A stretch of 64,000 nt of DNA from Fratercula arctica (taxonomy: Eukaryota > Chordata > Aves > Charadriiformes > Alcidae). Shown here in pieces: positions 49,881-60,782 of this stretch; within the stretch, counting starts at the first letter, position 1; every line of letters starts with the position of its first letter. Position numbers and translations under genes: made by a program. The DNA lies in assembly GCA_947846985.1 (NCBI GenBank), contig CANTUZ010000008.1, positions 25,191,352 through 25,255,351 of the forward strand. Direction: 5' to 3'. Below the pieces are notes generated by a model. It ran no database searches, was not told the DNA's origin, and was given only the letters and a program-made list of their open reading frames with translations.

Positions 49881-50451
49881 AGATATGGAATGTACTGCCA
49901 GTTCTGCAGTGCATGGTGTTTTTCATGGCGTAATTCACATACCTCGACTGTTTTGTCTGTATCAAACCCATTAAGAGTTTAATTTAACAAAACCTTTTTT
50001 TAGAGAACCACTGTGCTAATTTTCAAATATTTTCTGTTTTGCAGTATCAAATGCTTTTGTGGTTGTTGCTAGAGGAAGTAGAAATATTAGCATTATTCCC
50101 AAATTGAGAGGTTCCTTAGTAATTGTTTACTCCCTTTTTACCAATTAAAATAAGGAATGCTACTACTGATTTGAGTTAAACCATATGTATATCGAGGTTT
50201 CATCCTCTGAGTCCTTTGATTAGTCCAGACATCATTTATTTCTTATGACTTAGTAATGTTAAAATTCAGAAAAGATTTCACCAGTGAAAATGCTTGCCTT
50301 ACTGACAATAACAAAAATATGGCCTTAATTCAGTACACCTGTAAGTCCTAAGAAGTCTAGGGTAATAAACAGGGTTTATCATACAAAGTTCTTCTAATGG
50401 GTTGTATGTGTACATGTATACATAGCTCCTAAATACAGGTGAGAAATTTTA

Positions 50452-50487
50452 AAATTAGTTTTAGAAAGCAAATTAGTTTTAGAAAGC
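50452..50487. repeat. 18-bp perfect tandem duplication
   Basis: AAATTAGTTTTAGAAAGC occurs at 50452-50469 and again at 50470-50487, with no differences, which suggests a recent slippage event in intron 5. Confidence 0.95.
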
Positions 50488-51009
50488 AAAATCTGGGATC
50501 AATAGACTAGCAAGCAAGTTTATTAGTACACTTTGGCTCCACCACTGAAGACGTAGCATTAGGCTAATAAAGTGCAGTTACGTGGCAGAGAAGCTGAAGC
50601 TCATTTACTTTTTTTTACAAATTAAGACTTCCAGTTATCTGTTCTTCCAGTTTAGGTAGCTGATAAGCTGAGTTGCAAGCATCCTTCTGGAGGGTCTAGA
50701 GAAAGGGAATAGTGACTCAAAAGAAAAAATTACAGCTTTGAAAATATCTTGTAGAGTATGTTAGCTAAGGCTGCAAAAAGAAACCCAGTGATCCATTTTC
50801 TGAAGGCACTGTAGGTGCTAGACAATGTATTTAGCAATGCGTATCTATACTGCTGCTTCTTTTTTACTGCAAGTGCGCATTGCCATGGATTTTTCTCTGT
50901 ACGAATATGTAAAATTTTTTTTCACAGTTATTAGTGGCTATAGCAACTACATTAAGCTGTATAGCTATATTACTTTAATATAATGACTATTTTTTAATCT
51001 ACACTATAG

Positions 51010-51075
51010 ACTGGCTTTCCAGGACCTCCTGGCCCCAGTGGCCCCCCTGGCCCACCTGGTCATGCAGGTCCCCCT
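51010..51075 (+). CDS. COL3A1: COL3A1 exon 6, telopeptide-helix junction
   Basis: Twenty-two codons, residues 172-193: Thr172, then seven triplets starting GFP GPP GPS. Gly173 opens the main triple helix. Acceptor ACACTATAG is pyrimidine-poor. Donor CCT|GTAAGT. The next intron is 595 bp; nothing recognised. Confidence 0.95.
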
Positions 51076-51670
51076 GTAAGTAAAATTAATCTTTTCATAG
51101 TCATTTCATATCCTTTTATATGAGTTTCTCCTTTTCTCTGCCATAGATATTAAGTACATTTTCAACTGATAAATCTAGATACTATGCTAAAGAATTTTAT
51201 GGATAAATGTCATCTTCTACTAACTGGGTTGTACCATCTATGCACCACCAGGACTCAATGGCTGAGTGCTATATACTGTGCTTGCTTAAGTCCGTGTGTT
51301 CCCCTGAGCTTTCTGCAATTCTGTGGGATGTCATCTAAGGTTGTCTTAAGACATGCCACTGCCCATCATCCTCTGTTAACATTCCCAAATGGTTATTCAT
51401 ACAAAAATTTAATATCCCAATCTTAATACACATACAGTGAACACACAAAGAGTCTGAGCTTTTTGATGTACATCTTTTAGAGGAGTAGTTTTAATTCTGT
51501 TTTCATCTACACATATTCTGTTTGGTTCTGCTAATTTCACCTTTGATCATTTGGTGACAGTTCTGACTCCCATTTTCCTTACAATGATGAGATTATTATA
51601 AAATATGGTAGCACCATGGAATGATGCATGTAACTGATCACATCTTAACTGTTTTTTTGCTGCATTACAG

Positions 51671-51724
51671 GGCTCTGCTGGATACCAAGGTTCCCCTGGA
51701 GAACCAGGACAACCTGGCCCTCCT
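51671..51724 (+). CDS. COL3A1: COL3A1 exon 7, Gly-X-Y helix
   Basis: Classic 54-bp exon, residues 194-211, GSAGYQGSPGEPGQPGPP. The human counterpart is GSPGYQGPPGEPGQAGPS. Acceptor CATTACAG, donor CCT|GTACGT. Confidence 0.97.
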
Positions 51725-51945
51725 GTACGTACACATTACGTATCACTATGTATGTTAAAAGCATGATCTTACAAGCATGAATCTGTGTCATCACTAGAGT
51801 GGACTGAAATTTTACAGTTCATCCTGTCTGTTTACTATCATGTATGGCAAATGTGCAAGTATTTTATGACACCTAATGCATTTTTAATTTGAAAAAGTCT
51901 TAATATTTTTTATTATTATAGTTAACATTAATTATTTTTCTACAG

Positions 51946-51999
51946 GGACCTCCAGGCCCTGTTGGAATGATAGGCCCAGTTGGTCCACCAGGAAAAGAT
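51946..51999 (+). CDS. COL3A1: COL3A1 exon 8, Gly-X-Y helix
   Basis: 54 bp, residues 212-229, GPPGPVGMIGPVGPPGKD, six triplets. Acceptor TTCTACAG, donor GAT|GTAAGT. The next intron is 739 bp; nothing recognised. Confidence 0.97.
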
Positions 52000-52738
52000 G
52001 TAAGTTCATTATTATTCATCCAGTGATTAATAAATGGGAAGAATGAAAGTTCATTAAATGATAAGACAGCAGATCACATTGATACCATTGCACTTAAGAA
52101 TTTTTAACATCTCCCTATTTCCCAATATGACAATGTGACTGTAAGAAACTAGATTTGGCTTGAATTAGTTATAAATGTCCATTCAAAATAAAGTTTCAAT
52201 TTTAGTGAGCAATTTGATTGACACAATTTTAAAAAAAGGAAAACGTAAGCATGAAGTATGCTATTTTGATCTGGTGCAAAATAAATTAGTAGTTATAAAG
52301 AAAAGCAGACAGTATTGCTAATTCTCTGCTCCCTTCAAATCTTGCTTTGAGAGTTAAGGCTGTTAAAATCATCTTTTGTGGCACAGCTGGGAGTCCTGAA
52401 TAGGTATAGTACAAGGTGAGACAAGCAGATAAAGTTTTTGTCCATTTTGAGTCTTTCACCATGAAAAATAAGTTTTCCATGATCATCTGTTCCTAAAAGT
52501 TATCTTGAAATAAATTAGATGTAACCAAAATCTTGTGAAAATCTGTTTTTATAAATTCTGCCAACTGTTTTTCAAAAGGCAGCCATATATAACCGTCACC
52601 CTGCTAGAATTTTCCCTGCTGTCTTTGGTGGAAGTTTCACCTGCGTATTCTGACTCGCCTTGATCTACTAGAACAGGTTCTTTGCCAGTAACTGAAGCAA
52701 TAGCAAAGCAGTCAAAAAAATTTACTTTCTTTCAATAG

Positions 52739-52792
52739 GGAGAACCAGGAAGACCAGGCAGAAATGGAGATCGTGGAATCCCTGGATTACCG
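52739..52792 (+). CDS. COL3A1: COL3A1 exon 9, Gly-X-Y helix
   Basis: 54 bp, residues 230-247, GEPGRPGRNGDRGIPGLP, arginine-rich for a helix exon. Acceptor TTTCAATAG; donor CCG|GTATGG departs from the consensus at +5. Confidence 0.96.
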
Positions 52793-52928
52793 GTATGGAA
52801 AAGCCCCTAATAACAATGGTCTTCTAATCAAAGTTTTTGTTTTCCTGTTTTAAGTTAGTCAAGTGAACATGACACACTTCATACACTAAATATGGCATTT
52901 ATTCATCTTTCTATATTTTTGTGTTTAG

Positions 52929-52982
52929 GGTCACAAGGGACACCCTGGAATGCCTGGGATGCCTGGGATGAAAGGTCAACGA
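52929..52982 (+). CDS. COL3A1: COL3A1 exon 10, helix cross-link region
   Basis: 54 bp, residues 248-265, GHKGHPGMPGMPGMKGQR. The last triplets correspond to GMKGHR of other fibrillar collagens, whose hydroxylysine accepts the telopeptide aldehyde cross-link. The lysine (262) is kept but the His is Gln (CAA). The CCTGGGATG nonamer is repeated within the exon. Acceptor TGTTTAG, donor CGA|GTAAGT. The next intron (427 bp) has a 15-bp tandem repeat at 53064-53093. Confidence 0.96.
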
Positions 52983-53063
52983 GTAAGTATTGAGTATATT
53001 GAATATAGTTGAGTCTGTTACTTGAACTATGGTGTTGCACTGTTGTGCTCTTTCAGTCATCAG

Positions 53064-53093
53064 TTCCCAGCTAATCAATTCCCAGCTAATCAA
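53064..53093. repeat. 15-bp tandem duplication
   Basis: TTCCCAGCTAATCAA occurs twice in direct succession (53064-53078, 53079-53093) and is followed by a partial third unit, in intron 10. Confidence 0.93.
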
Positions 53094-53409
53094 TCCCCAA
53101 TGTAATCTGACCTTCTGTAACAAAGACTGTTAAATTTTTTCTGGTTACCTCAATTGTAGAGCTCCATCCTGAATGCTGGGCTGAAGCATGCTTTACAGAA
53201 AAGCATCCACTCTTCAGTAATGGCCATGAAGAAATGGAGGATTCAGAATTTTCTTTCAAAAAGTATTCCAGTAGCTGATAGCACTCATTATTAAAAATAA
53301 TGCCCCTTTATATGAATTTGTCTTGAAACTTATTATTTTACCAAGAGGAATCAAGTTTTCCAGATGCAAGAAGAATACTACTCACAGATATGGTTTTCCA
53401 TTCCCACAG

Positions 53410-53463
53410 GGTTTTGATGGAAAAGATGGTGCCAAAGGTGACAGCGGTGCTCCTGGTCCAAAG
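53410..53463 (+). CDS. COL3A1: COL3A1 exon 11, Gly-X-Y helix
   Basis: 54 bp, residues 266-283, GFDGKDGAKGDSGAPGPK. It follows the cross-link exon as in other fibrillar collagens. Acceptor TTCCCACAG, donor AAG|GTAAAA. The next intron is 499 bp and contains a T-run near 53751-53763. Confidence 0.97.
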
Positions 53464-53962
53464 GTAAAAAACTATAGTGTCATCTTTATAATAGGTAGAG
53501 TAATACCTTTCATCATTTGTTATATAGCTATGCTTTGCTTATCATGCCGTTATAAAAATCCATTGAACATTAAAGAAACTCACTGAATATCTCCATGAAA
53601 AGGATGAAAGTCATTCCAAAGGAGCTAGACTTTGTGAACCACATCATGTCTTGATTTTCCAGGTGTAATAAAGATCAGAATCCAAAATGAAAAGACGTAT
53701 CTGGAGCATGTGACTTTATTGAATAATATTAAAGGACCAAGTCTTCCTGATTTTTTTTTTTTTCTGTTTAAATATTTTTTTCTGGCACTCGTTTAGACTT
53801 CTCAGACCTCACAGGCCTCAGTTCATACTGGGGACACGCTGCTCTAGGCAGAAAGGGACAACGTATTGGGCTGTCTCATTTCTATGTCTCTTCTTCTTGA
53901 ATAAATCAAAAAATGTTCTCACCAAAATTCATTCTGTCACTGATGTTTTCTTTCCATAACAG

Positions 53963-54007
53963 GGTGAAACTGGTGTTCCTGGAGCAAACGGATCACCAGG
54001 CCAACCG
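53963..54007 (+). CDS. COL3A1: COL3A1 exon 12, Gly-X-Y helix (45 bp)
   Basis: Fifteen codons, residues 284-298, GETGVPGANGSPGQP. Length equals the human exon, but the human GLPGEN integrin-type motif reads GVPGAN here. Acceptor CCATAACAG, donor CCG|GTAAAT. Confidence 0.96.
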
Positions 54008-54208
54008 GTAAATATGTGTATCCTGTAGTATTTAAATGGAAGTGCCAATGGTACTTCCCAGTTAATTGAGTTACTCATTTTTCTTTTAACTTTAATTACC
54101 CCAACACATTGAACTATACTGACATATGCAAATAAAAGCAATGTCTCTTTGCTTGACTATATTATTTTGGAAGCCATTTATCAGACTCTTTTTTCTTATG
54201 TTTTCTAG

Positions 54209-54262
54209 GGACCAAGAGGTCCAGCTGGTGAAAGAGGAAGACCTGGGAATCCTGGTGGCCCT
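54209..54262 (+). CDS. COL3A1: COL3A1 exon 13, Gly-X-Y helix
   Basis: 54 bp, residues 299-316, GPRGPAGERGRPGNPGGP. Acceptor TTTTCTAG, donor CCT|GTAAGT. The next intron is 988 bp and holds nothing recognisable. Confidence 0.97.
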
Positions 54263-55250
54263 GTAAGTAACTGCAGATACTGTTCTTACCCAGAAGCAGC
54301 ACATATTTTGTTTCAATATGCTGAGAATTCCCTACTTCATAGATTTACCTTAAAAATGTTGTAATGCAGAGGATTAGAAAACTATATAGCGTCTGTAAAA
54401 TCACACATGAAAACTTTTCAGTCCCCAATTAAAGACCTTACACTTCTAACTCACAACATGTTCGCCATCTTGTTCTCTATTTCCTTTTTTAAAATGAATA
54501 GATTACACATTGAAGAAGACTTTAGTGTTTCAGCATAAGCTCAGGTTCAATCAAGAGGAACAGGGAGAAGGAGTGGAAGCAAAGTGCAGCAGCAGAAGGC
54601 AGAGAGAGGAAAAACTGCAATCTCAGAAGTAACTTGCAGGAAAAAGATAAAATTACTCTTTGACTGAGATTAGGGGGTACATTCTTTGCTCTGAAGGAAG
54701 TTGTAGTTCATAGCATCCAACACAATCAACAAAGCACAGCTAAGGTGTAATAACCAGCAACTTCTTCCTACAAACACTATATAACCCGAGCAGCAGACCT
54801 GGTCTAACATGTCTACAATACAGGAAACAGGACAGGCAATCATACCACTGTTTGTTAGGGTTTTGGAGTGAAATTTTAGTCTTTTATGTGAGTTAGAAGT
54901 AACTGTTGCTTTGAAATATACATCCATTGCAATCTTAGTTATTTAAGAGTTGTCCACAGAGATAATGGTTTCTAACTGTTATTTCCTTAAGAAATGTAAT
55001 AAGAATACATTTTTGCATGTTGCTGTCTCACCATCACAGTACAAGTCACATGAAGTGTTGGATATTCCTTCACAAAATATTTAGTTAATTATTTTTTTAG
55101 AATTTCACAGTTGAGGAATCCTTGTGTCTTGATCAACTAAGTGGGGATGTACAGACACAAAAAGATGGTCTGTGAGTCATGGACATTAGAGCGTGCGGGT
55201 TCTGTGTCCAGGGTAGTGCTCTGTACCCAACACCTCTCTTCTTTCTGTAG

Positions 55251-55295
55251 GGTGCCCATGGCAAAGACGGATCTCCGGGAGCAGCAGGACCACCT
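55251..55295 (+). CDS. COL3A1: COL3A1 exon 14, Gly-X-Y helix (45 bp)
   Basis: Fifteen codons, residues 317-331, GAHGKDGSPGAAGPP. Acceptor TTTCTGTAG, donor CCT|GTAAGA. The next intron is 725 bp; nothing recognised. Confidence 0.96.
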
Positions 55296-56020
55296 GTAAG
55301 ATGAATTACAGATGTTTGGCTTTAAGTATTTGTGTTGCTCAAGTCTAGTTACTTCCAGCTGATGTTCTCCAGTGCCAGCAAACCTGAGACTGGGGGTGCA
55401 CTGGTTTAAGAATGAGAGTTTTCTTTAATTATATTACATAACTCTTGGTTAAGATATTTTAAACATACAGTGCAATAGGAGAGCTTTAACACTGCAAATC
55501 AGAAAATGCGTAAATCCAAAACCAGATTATTCTCAGAGAACAGGTAGATGGGTAGAACTGCTGTTCTCTATGCAGGTCGAATTTTGGATGGTCTTATCAA
55601 ATACATTTTTAGCTGTTTGAGGCGGTCAAAATTTTTTCTTTTCTATCTGCCTAGAAACTTTAGCATGTCCACTTGTGTGTGTAACAGCTGTGTGGGCACT
55701 TTATTTCCTACACCTTTTCTATAATTAGAACAAATTCTGAACCATTTTTGTAGCTTAATCTCTTTAATGTTAGCTGTCATGTTTTTAAATTTACAACAGA
55801 GAAATTTATCTGAACATGTAAAAGTCAGAGTAACTAAGATGTAGGTGTGATATTTTAGGACTAGCCAAACTTCATCTTCTACACCATGATTTATATTTGC
55901 TATTTTGCCAGGTGTTTCCTTACTCAGAGAAAAATCTCATAATCAAACATTTTTTTAACTTAACATTAATTCCATATGGCTTTTACCTTTTGCATTAATA
56001 GTATTTCTTTCACTTTTAAG

Positions 56021-56074
56021 GGTCCCCCAGGTCCCCCTGGAACTGCTGGATTTCCAGGATCTCCAGGTTTTAAG
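56021..56074 (+). CDS. COL3A1: COL3A1 exon 15, Gly-X-Y helix
   Basis: 54 bp, residues 332-349, GPPGPPGTAGFPGSPGFK; human has GPPGPPGTAGFPGSPGAK. Acceptor CACTTTTAAG, donor AAG|GTATTC. The next intron is 499 bp; an open frame running through it into exon 16 is out of phase with the collagen frame. Confidence 0.97.
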
Positions 56075-56573
56075 GTATTCAGCTAAAGATGCATATTAAT
56101 ATAGGATCTGGTCCTTTCTCCAGTTAGCCAGCTTATGTTACTATACATCTTTATTTTATGAGTCCTCCTTTTTCTGGCTGCTATTACACTGGTTGTTGCA
56201 AGCATAGAACTGATGTGTTCTCATACACAGCACAAGACAAACCCTATCCTCATCACCTTCATGAATACCCACCCCAAAACACCATGAAGTGGTAGACTAA
56301 ATGCTTTATGTTGCATTACGGAAGGAACTCAAGTGAACTTCCCCAGCTAGAGGAGCTGTGCAACATGTGCTGGCTGGAGTGCACGGGTACCTTGTGCCTC
56401 AGCATTGGGGTTGCGGTGCTGATTTGTCTCTTGTACTCAGGTGATGATGGTGGTAACCTTCTCAAATCATGCAAAGATGCCACAGTAGAGGAAGAAGCCA
56501 TGAAGCTAATACCAATTGCCCTGGAGACAAAACTAAAGTCCGTTCATTTTCTCCTTTTACTGTTTTTCTGTAG

Positions 56574-56672
56574 GGTGAAGCCGGTCCTCCTGGTCCTGCT
56601 GGTTCCAGCGGTAGTCCTGGAGAGAGAGGAGAACCTGGTCCTCAGGGTCATGCCGGACCACCTGGGCCTCAG
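56574..56672 (+). CDS. COL3A1: COL3A1 exon 16, Gly-X-Y helix (99 bp)
   Basis: Thirty-three codons, residues 350-382, eleven triplets beginning [10 protein letters not shown] and containing [13 protein letters not shown], shared with human COL3A1 apart from its first residues. Acceptor TTTCTGTAG, donor CAG|GTACGT; the next intron is only 122 bp. Confidence 0.97.
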
Positions 56673-56794
56673 GTACGTAAATACCACGTGGGAACTGAGA
56701 AATGTTGTGCCACATGCTCTTCACAAAGCTCTACGTGTCCTTTGGTTTAATCCTAGCTTAGCAGCATCAGTTATTTATATTATTTTTTTTTCAG

Positions 56795-56839
56795 GGCCCT
56801 CCTGGAAGAGCTGGAAGCCCTGGCAACAAGGGTGAAATG
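56795..56839 (+). CDS. COL3A1: COL3A1 exon 17, Gly-X-Y helix (45 bp)
   Basis: Fifteen codons, residues 383-397, GPPGRAGSPGNKGEM; human has GPPGINGSPGGKGEM. Acceptor TTTTTCAG, donor ATG|GTGGGT, then a 122-bp intron. Confidence 0.97.
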
Positions 56840-56961
56840 GTGGGTACTTTTCACATCACTGCCTTTTGCTGCACTGTGTTGGTGAGGGTTGATGTTTGGA
56901 CTGGGCAGAATCCAACAGTGCCATGGTCTCTTCATCCCTGTCTGCTGTTCACTCTCTACAG

Positions 56962-57060
56962 GGACCTTCTGGTATTCCTGGTGCTCCTGGTCTGCCAGGA
57001 GGCCGCGGTCTTCCTGGTCCTCCGGGTACAAGTGGAAACCCTGGAGCAAAAGGCTCTCCG
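56962..57060 (+). CDS. COL3A1: COL3A1 exon 18, Gly-X-Y helix (99 bp)
   Basis: Thirty-three codons, residues 398-430, beginning [16 protein letters not shown] and ending GNPGAKGSP. Acceptor CTCTACAG, donor CCG|GTGAGT. The next intron (799 bp) starts with a strongly AT-rich block. Confidence 0.97.
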
Positions 57061-57177
57061 GTGAGTTACTAATATTCATTACACTGGTTGGACAAAAAAA
57101 TATTATTTCTGATGCCATTAAAAAACCTCATTGAATTTTCCTGTTCACTTGAGATGCTCTAATAAATTATTTCGTAA

Positions 57178-57305
57178 TATATAGATATATTTTATCTTTC
57201 ACACTTTTATATATATACTATATATTAAATAGTTATATATAAAAATATATTTGGTATATTTATATATAAATTATATATATAATTATATATAAATATGATA
57301 ATAAT
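57178..57305. repeat. AT-rich low-complexity block
   Basis: About 130 bases made almost only of A and T, with many TATATA units and partial self-complementarity, in intron 18. Microsatellite-derived. Confidence 0.9.
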
Positions 57306-57859
57306 ATGTATTTGCTTTCCTAAATTATCTATCAATTCTGAAACGCATAACAAAGAAAGCACTAGTCAAAAATGGTTACACTAGACAAGATATACTGTTT
57401 TAAAATCCCAATTTCATCTGCTTAAATTCCCATGGGCTGGGTCCACAGTCCACTACACCTAATGAGTTGCATCTACTCTTACACTGTCATTTATGCCAGC
57501 AGGCTCTTTCCTGACAGCCTTACATCACATATAGTTCTGTGTCACAGAAAATATTCAAGGATGTCAAGCAAAAGTCTCAACGGTGTTTGAAATAGGTTAG
57601 AAACAGACATAAAATTTTATTCAGTTGTGTTTAAGATTTTATCCCTTCTTTCCTTTACCGGATTTTTAAGGAGCCCCATGCATTCCATATCCAGGTTCAA
57701 CTAGTGCATGCTAATTCTTTTGCAGAATGTAAAATAATAAAAATGAATCAGTAATTTGAAAGATATTATGTCTACTCCTTAGTATTTTAGTACATATAGT
57801 ATCTCTAGAATAATACCCCGTTGCAATTCATAATTTTAATGGCATTTTCTCCTATTTAG

Positions 57860-57913
57860 GGAGAACCTGGTAAGAATGGTGCAAAAGGAGATCCAGGCCC
57901 AAAAGGCGAGCGT
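57860..57913 (+). CDS. COL3A1: COL3A1 exon 19, Gly-X-Y helix
   Basis: 54 bp, residues 431-448, GEPGKNGAKGDPGPKGER; human has GEPGKNGAKGEPGPRGER. Acceptor CCTATTTAG, donor CGT|GTAAGT. The next intron is 158 bp. Confidence 0.97.
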
Positions 57914-57990
57914 GTAAGTGATTTCAAAATGCATTCAGAGACTTCTGCCAAGGAAGTCTGAACCCTGAATCATTCCCCATACAAAATCTG

Positions 57991-57994
<4 letters not shown>

Positions 57995-58025
<31 letters not shown>
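57995..58025. repeat. Homopolymer T31
   Basis: Thirty-one consecutive T in intron 19, ending 46 bases before exon 20. It is a length-unstable site close to the branch-point region of that intron. Confidence 0.93.
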
Positions 58026-58026
<1 letters not shown>

Positions 58027-58071
58027 GAGACTTCTAACTTCACTGATGGGCTTTTTTGTTGTTTTTGCCAG

Positions 58072-58179
58072 GGTGAAAATGGTACCCCAGGTGCTCCTGG
58101 ACCTCCTGGTGAGGAAGGCAAAAGAGGTGCAAATGGTGAACCCGGCCAGAATGGCATACCTGGTACACCTGGAGAAAGG
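58072..58179 (+). CDS. COL3A1: COL3A1 exon 20, Gly-X-Y helix (108 bp)
   Basis: Thirty-six codons, residues 449-484, twelve triplets starting [16 protein letters not shown] and ending GTPGER. This is a double 54-bp unit, as in human. Acceptor TTTTTGCCAG, donor AGG|GTAAGC. Confidence 0.97.
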
Positions 58180-59410
58180 GTAAGCTGCTGTTGACGGCCA
58201 TGCACACAATGTACACTCTTGAGTTAATACACAGACAGCAAAATGTGGTGTTGAAAATACTTTAAGGAGAAATTTGGCTCCATATCTGTTCTCAGCAAAT
58301 TCCAGATGTGAAACTGAGTTACGAAACTGGGGAGAATTCTTATCTAGTTCCTCATCTGAATTACAGTGCTTGAATCTATCTCAGTATGAAATAAATTATT
58401 TCTTTTTTTTTTTTATATTGAAGAAGCAGTGATCTTAGAAGTTGTATCAAAAGATTTGTGCTGAAAAGCAACCATAAACTGTGAGAACTACACAAAGGGG
58501 AAAAAAAACCAACCCAAAAAACCGAACCAAAAGCAAAATTTCAAAATTACTTCTCATTTAACAAAAATGAACAATCACAAAATTTCAGCTCTGGAAAGTG
58601 AAACTAATGCAAATTCTTCTACATTCAGGATATGTCTTTATGTCAACATTTTTATCGTTAATGGATTTTAAATGTCAATAATATCAATAACAACCATATT
58701 GTCAGGATGCCTTCTATGTTGTAATATCTTTATTGCAAATAGGTTTTTTGGCTTGTAGGTTCAACAACTTTCCAAAGAGCATTCTCACAAAGAAACTCCT
58801 GAATTGATTTATTCAACAAAATAAATAGCAACACCCTTACCAATTTTTGATTTCTGTTCCCACCTGAACCAAAGGAAATAGTACTGATCTCTTTATAACT
58901 CGTAATTTAATAATTGATTGCAGTATTTGCTGAAGCTACAAGGGAACCAAAGATACACAAGTGAACAAATTAATTGTATTAAATATATAAATGGGGCTGC
59001 AAATTATATTTTATAATTCAAATTTCTTGTAAGAAATTAAGATAGTAGTAAACATAAATACTAAAGCAATACAATAAAGCTCTTTTCAGTATTGAGTTAG
59101 AAGAAAATAATTGTTCAAGACTGAATGTGTTGTTTTATTTTTTACATGAATTTAGAAAACTCATGAATAAAGTAACTAGTGCAGGGTCAGTTAAAAATAA
59201 TGGATGGGCTATGATTTCAACAGGAGGGTTATATCCAAAGAGAAAATAATTCTGTAAACTTTCTTGCTACCGTGAAGTGTCATTTCCATCTATTTCTTTC
59301 ATTAATTTTCATAATAATATGTCTAATCATAAACAGTTTAGAAATAAAACCGGTTGCCATTACCTAAGTCATATTGCCTGTGATCCATATTTTGTTGTTG
59401 TATTTGGCAG
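58180..59410 (+). other. COL3A1: COL3A1 intron 20 (1,231 bp)
   Basis: AT-rich, no gene. Low-complexity A/C-rich text lies at 58498-58540 and a T-run at 58403-58412. Nothing else is recognised. Confidence 0.85.
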
Positions 59411-59464
59411 GGCTCCCCCGGTTTCCGTGGCTTACCTGGTAGCAATGGACTTCCAGGTGAAAAG
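59411..59464 (+). CDS. COL3A1: COL3A1 exon 21, Gly-X-Y helix
   Basis: 54 bp, residues 485-502, GSPGFRGLPGSNGLPGEK; human has GAPGFRGPAGPNGIPGEK. Acceptor TATTTGGCAG, donor AAG|GTATAA (weak at +5), next intron 111 bp. Confidence 0.97.
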
Positions 59465-59575
59465 GTATAAGTCTTCCTCTAAAAAAAAGCCCAAATTTCT
59501 GGAATTTGAATGGGTAATTTCAGATTCAATATGATGCTGATTTCCTTTCTGTGAATTTCAACATCTCTTTTTTAG

Positions 59576-59674
59576 GGTCCAGCAGGCGAACGTGGTAGCC
59601 CAGGTCCTCCTGGCCCCAGTGGACCTGCAGGAGAGCGTGGACAAGATGGAGGCCCAGGTCTTCCCGGAATGAGA
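59576..59674 (+). CDS. COL3A1: COL3A1 exon 22, Gly-X-Y helix (99 bp)
   Basis: Thirty-three codons, residues 503-535, from [16 protein letters not shown] to GGPGLPGMR. Two GPAGER hexapeptides occur. Acceptor TCTTTTTTAG, donor AGA|GTAAGA. Confidence 0.97.
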
Positions 59675-60728
59675 GTAAGACAGGACATCTCCAAGAAAAT
59701 GAGATAAACTTTATTAGAGATGCTTCATTTGATTTGATACAATAGAGGGGTCCAATTAAAAAAAGTTTCTATTAATTCCTTTAAGTGGAGTATAGTGCAA
59801 TAGATAACCATAGAGAGAACATCCGTTACAAGTGAATGAGGAAGTGTATATGAAGCTGAACACGATCCCCAGTTCTCAGAGTATGCCATGCACTATCATG
59901 AGACGTGGCTTTAATGTGAATTAGCATTGGATGATTTTCTGTATTGTCACATTTTAAAAAATTTTACAATTTATTATAAAATGTGTTATGTATATTATAT
60001 TTAATAATTAATTTGGGTTACTGTATTTAAATATACTTATATTTAAATAGGCTTATGTTTAACATTTCAATAATTAAATTATACATTCATTTAAATATTT
60101 CAATATACTTAAGTATTTAACATACATTTATTGTTTATTTTCAGAGACAATCTAATGTGTAATACGTACAGAATGTAACAACATCATGTGAGCTATACTA
60201 AGAATTAGCAACTGCTGACAACAAATACATTGAAATTCAAAAGTCAGCCTGACTGCAGGCTTCTGGGAGCTAAACAAGATTTTATTGGAAATGCAAATGA
60301 ATGATTTAAAATATAATAAAAATAGTGTTTAAAAATATAAAACAAGTTAACTAAAATATATTATAAATTGTGTTGCTTTTAAGTAAAGGTACCTAATAAA
60401 AATTGTTTCATTCCTTGATTTTTACCATCTGAAATTAGCTTTCTTCCCAAATAATGAAAGAATACAATTTTTGTGCATGTTGATTAATGTCCGATGCCTT
60501 GGTTATATATGACTCTCGGAGAAAGCAATAAACTCCTAACAAAAGAATTTGTTAGCTTTCTCCAATTTTTCCCCTTAAAGGGAAAGAAGGAAATGGGAGG
60601 AGTTTTAATCTTTATTAAAATCAAGCAAGCAGTTTAAAATGTATTTTTATATATTTATATTTATATATTGTAACTTAATACTACACATTTTAATCTGAAG
60701 AATAACACCTTTTTTTCTTCAATTGTAG
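59675..60728 (+). other. COL3A1: COL3A1 intron 22 (1,054 bp)
   Basis: Very AT-rich, especially 59950-60130 with repeated ATTTAAAT-like words. No gene or recognisable transposon. Confidence 0.85.
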
Positions 60729-60782
60729 GGTTTGCCCGGAATTCCAGGAAGCCCTGGAAGCGATGGGAAACCTGGCCCTCCA
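60729..60782 (+). CDS. COL3A1: COL3A1 exon 23, Gly-X-Y helix
   Basis: 54 bp, residues 536-553, GLPGIPGSPGSDGKPGPP; human has GMPGSPGGPGSDGKPGPP. Acceptor TCAATTGTAG, donor CCA|GTATGT. The next intron is 342 bp; nothing recognised. Confidence 0.97.

Larger units (their letters stand above)
47486..51009 (+). other. COL3A1: COL3A1 intron 5 (3,524 bp)
   Basis: No gene is recognised. The first part (47698-47900) is pyrimidine-rich, which yields chance frames. AT-rich palindromes lie at 49741-49880 and an 18-bp tandem duplication at 50452-50487, each listed separately. Confidence 0.85.

Noticed and set aside
56308..56835. 175-codon open frame on the plus strand
   Set aside because: It runs through an intron and exon 16 in a frame different from the Gly-X-Y frame. 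Its Leu/Val-rich part is the collagen coding sequence read out of phase.
57924..58205. Minus-strand frame rich in Pro and Gly opposite exon 20
   Set aside because: The antisense of Gly-X-Y codons (GGN CCN) also reads as Pro/Gly; not a second collagen.
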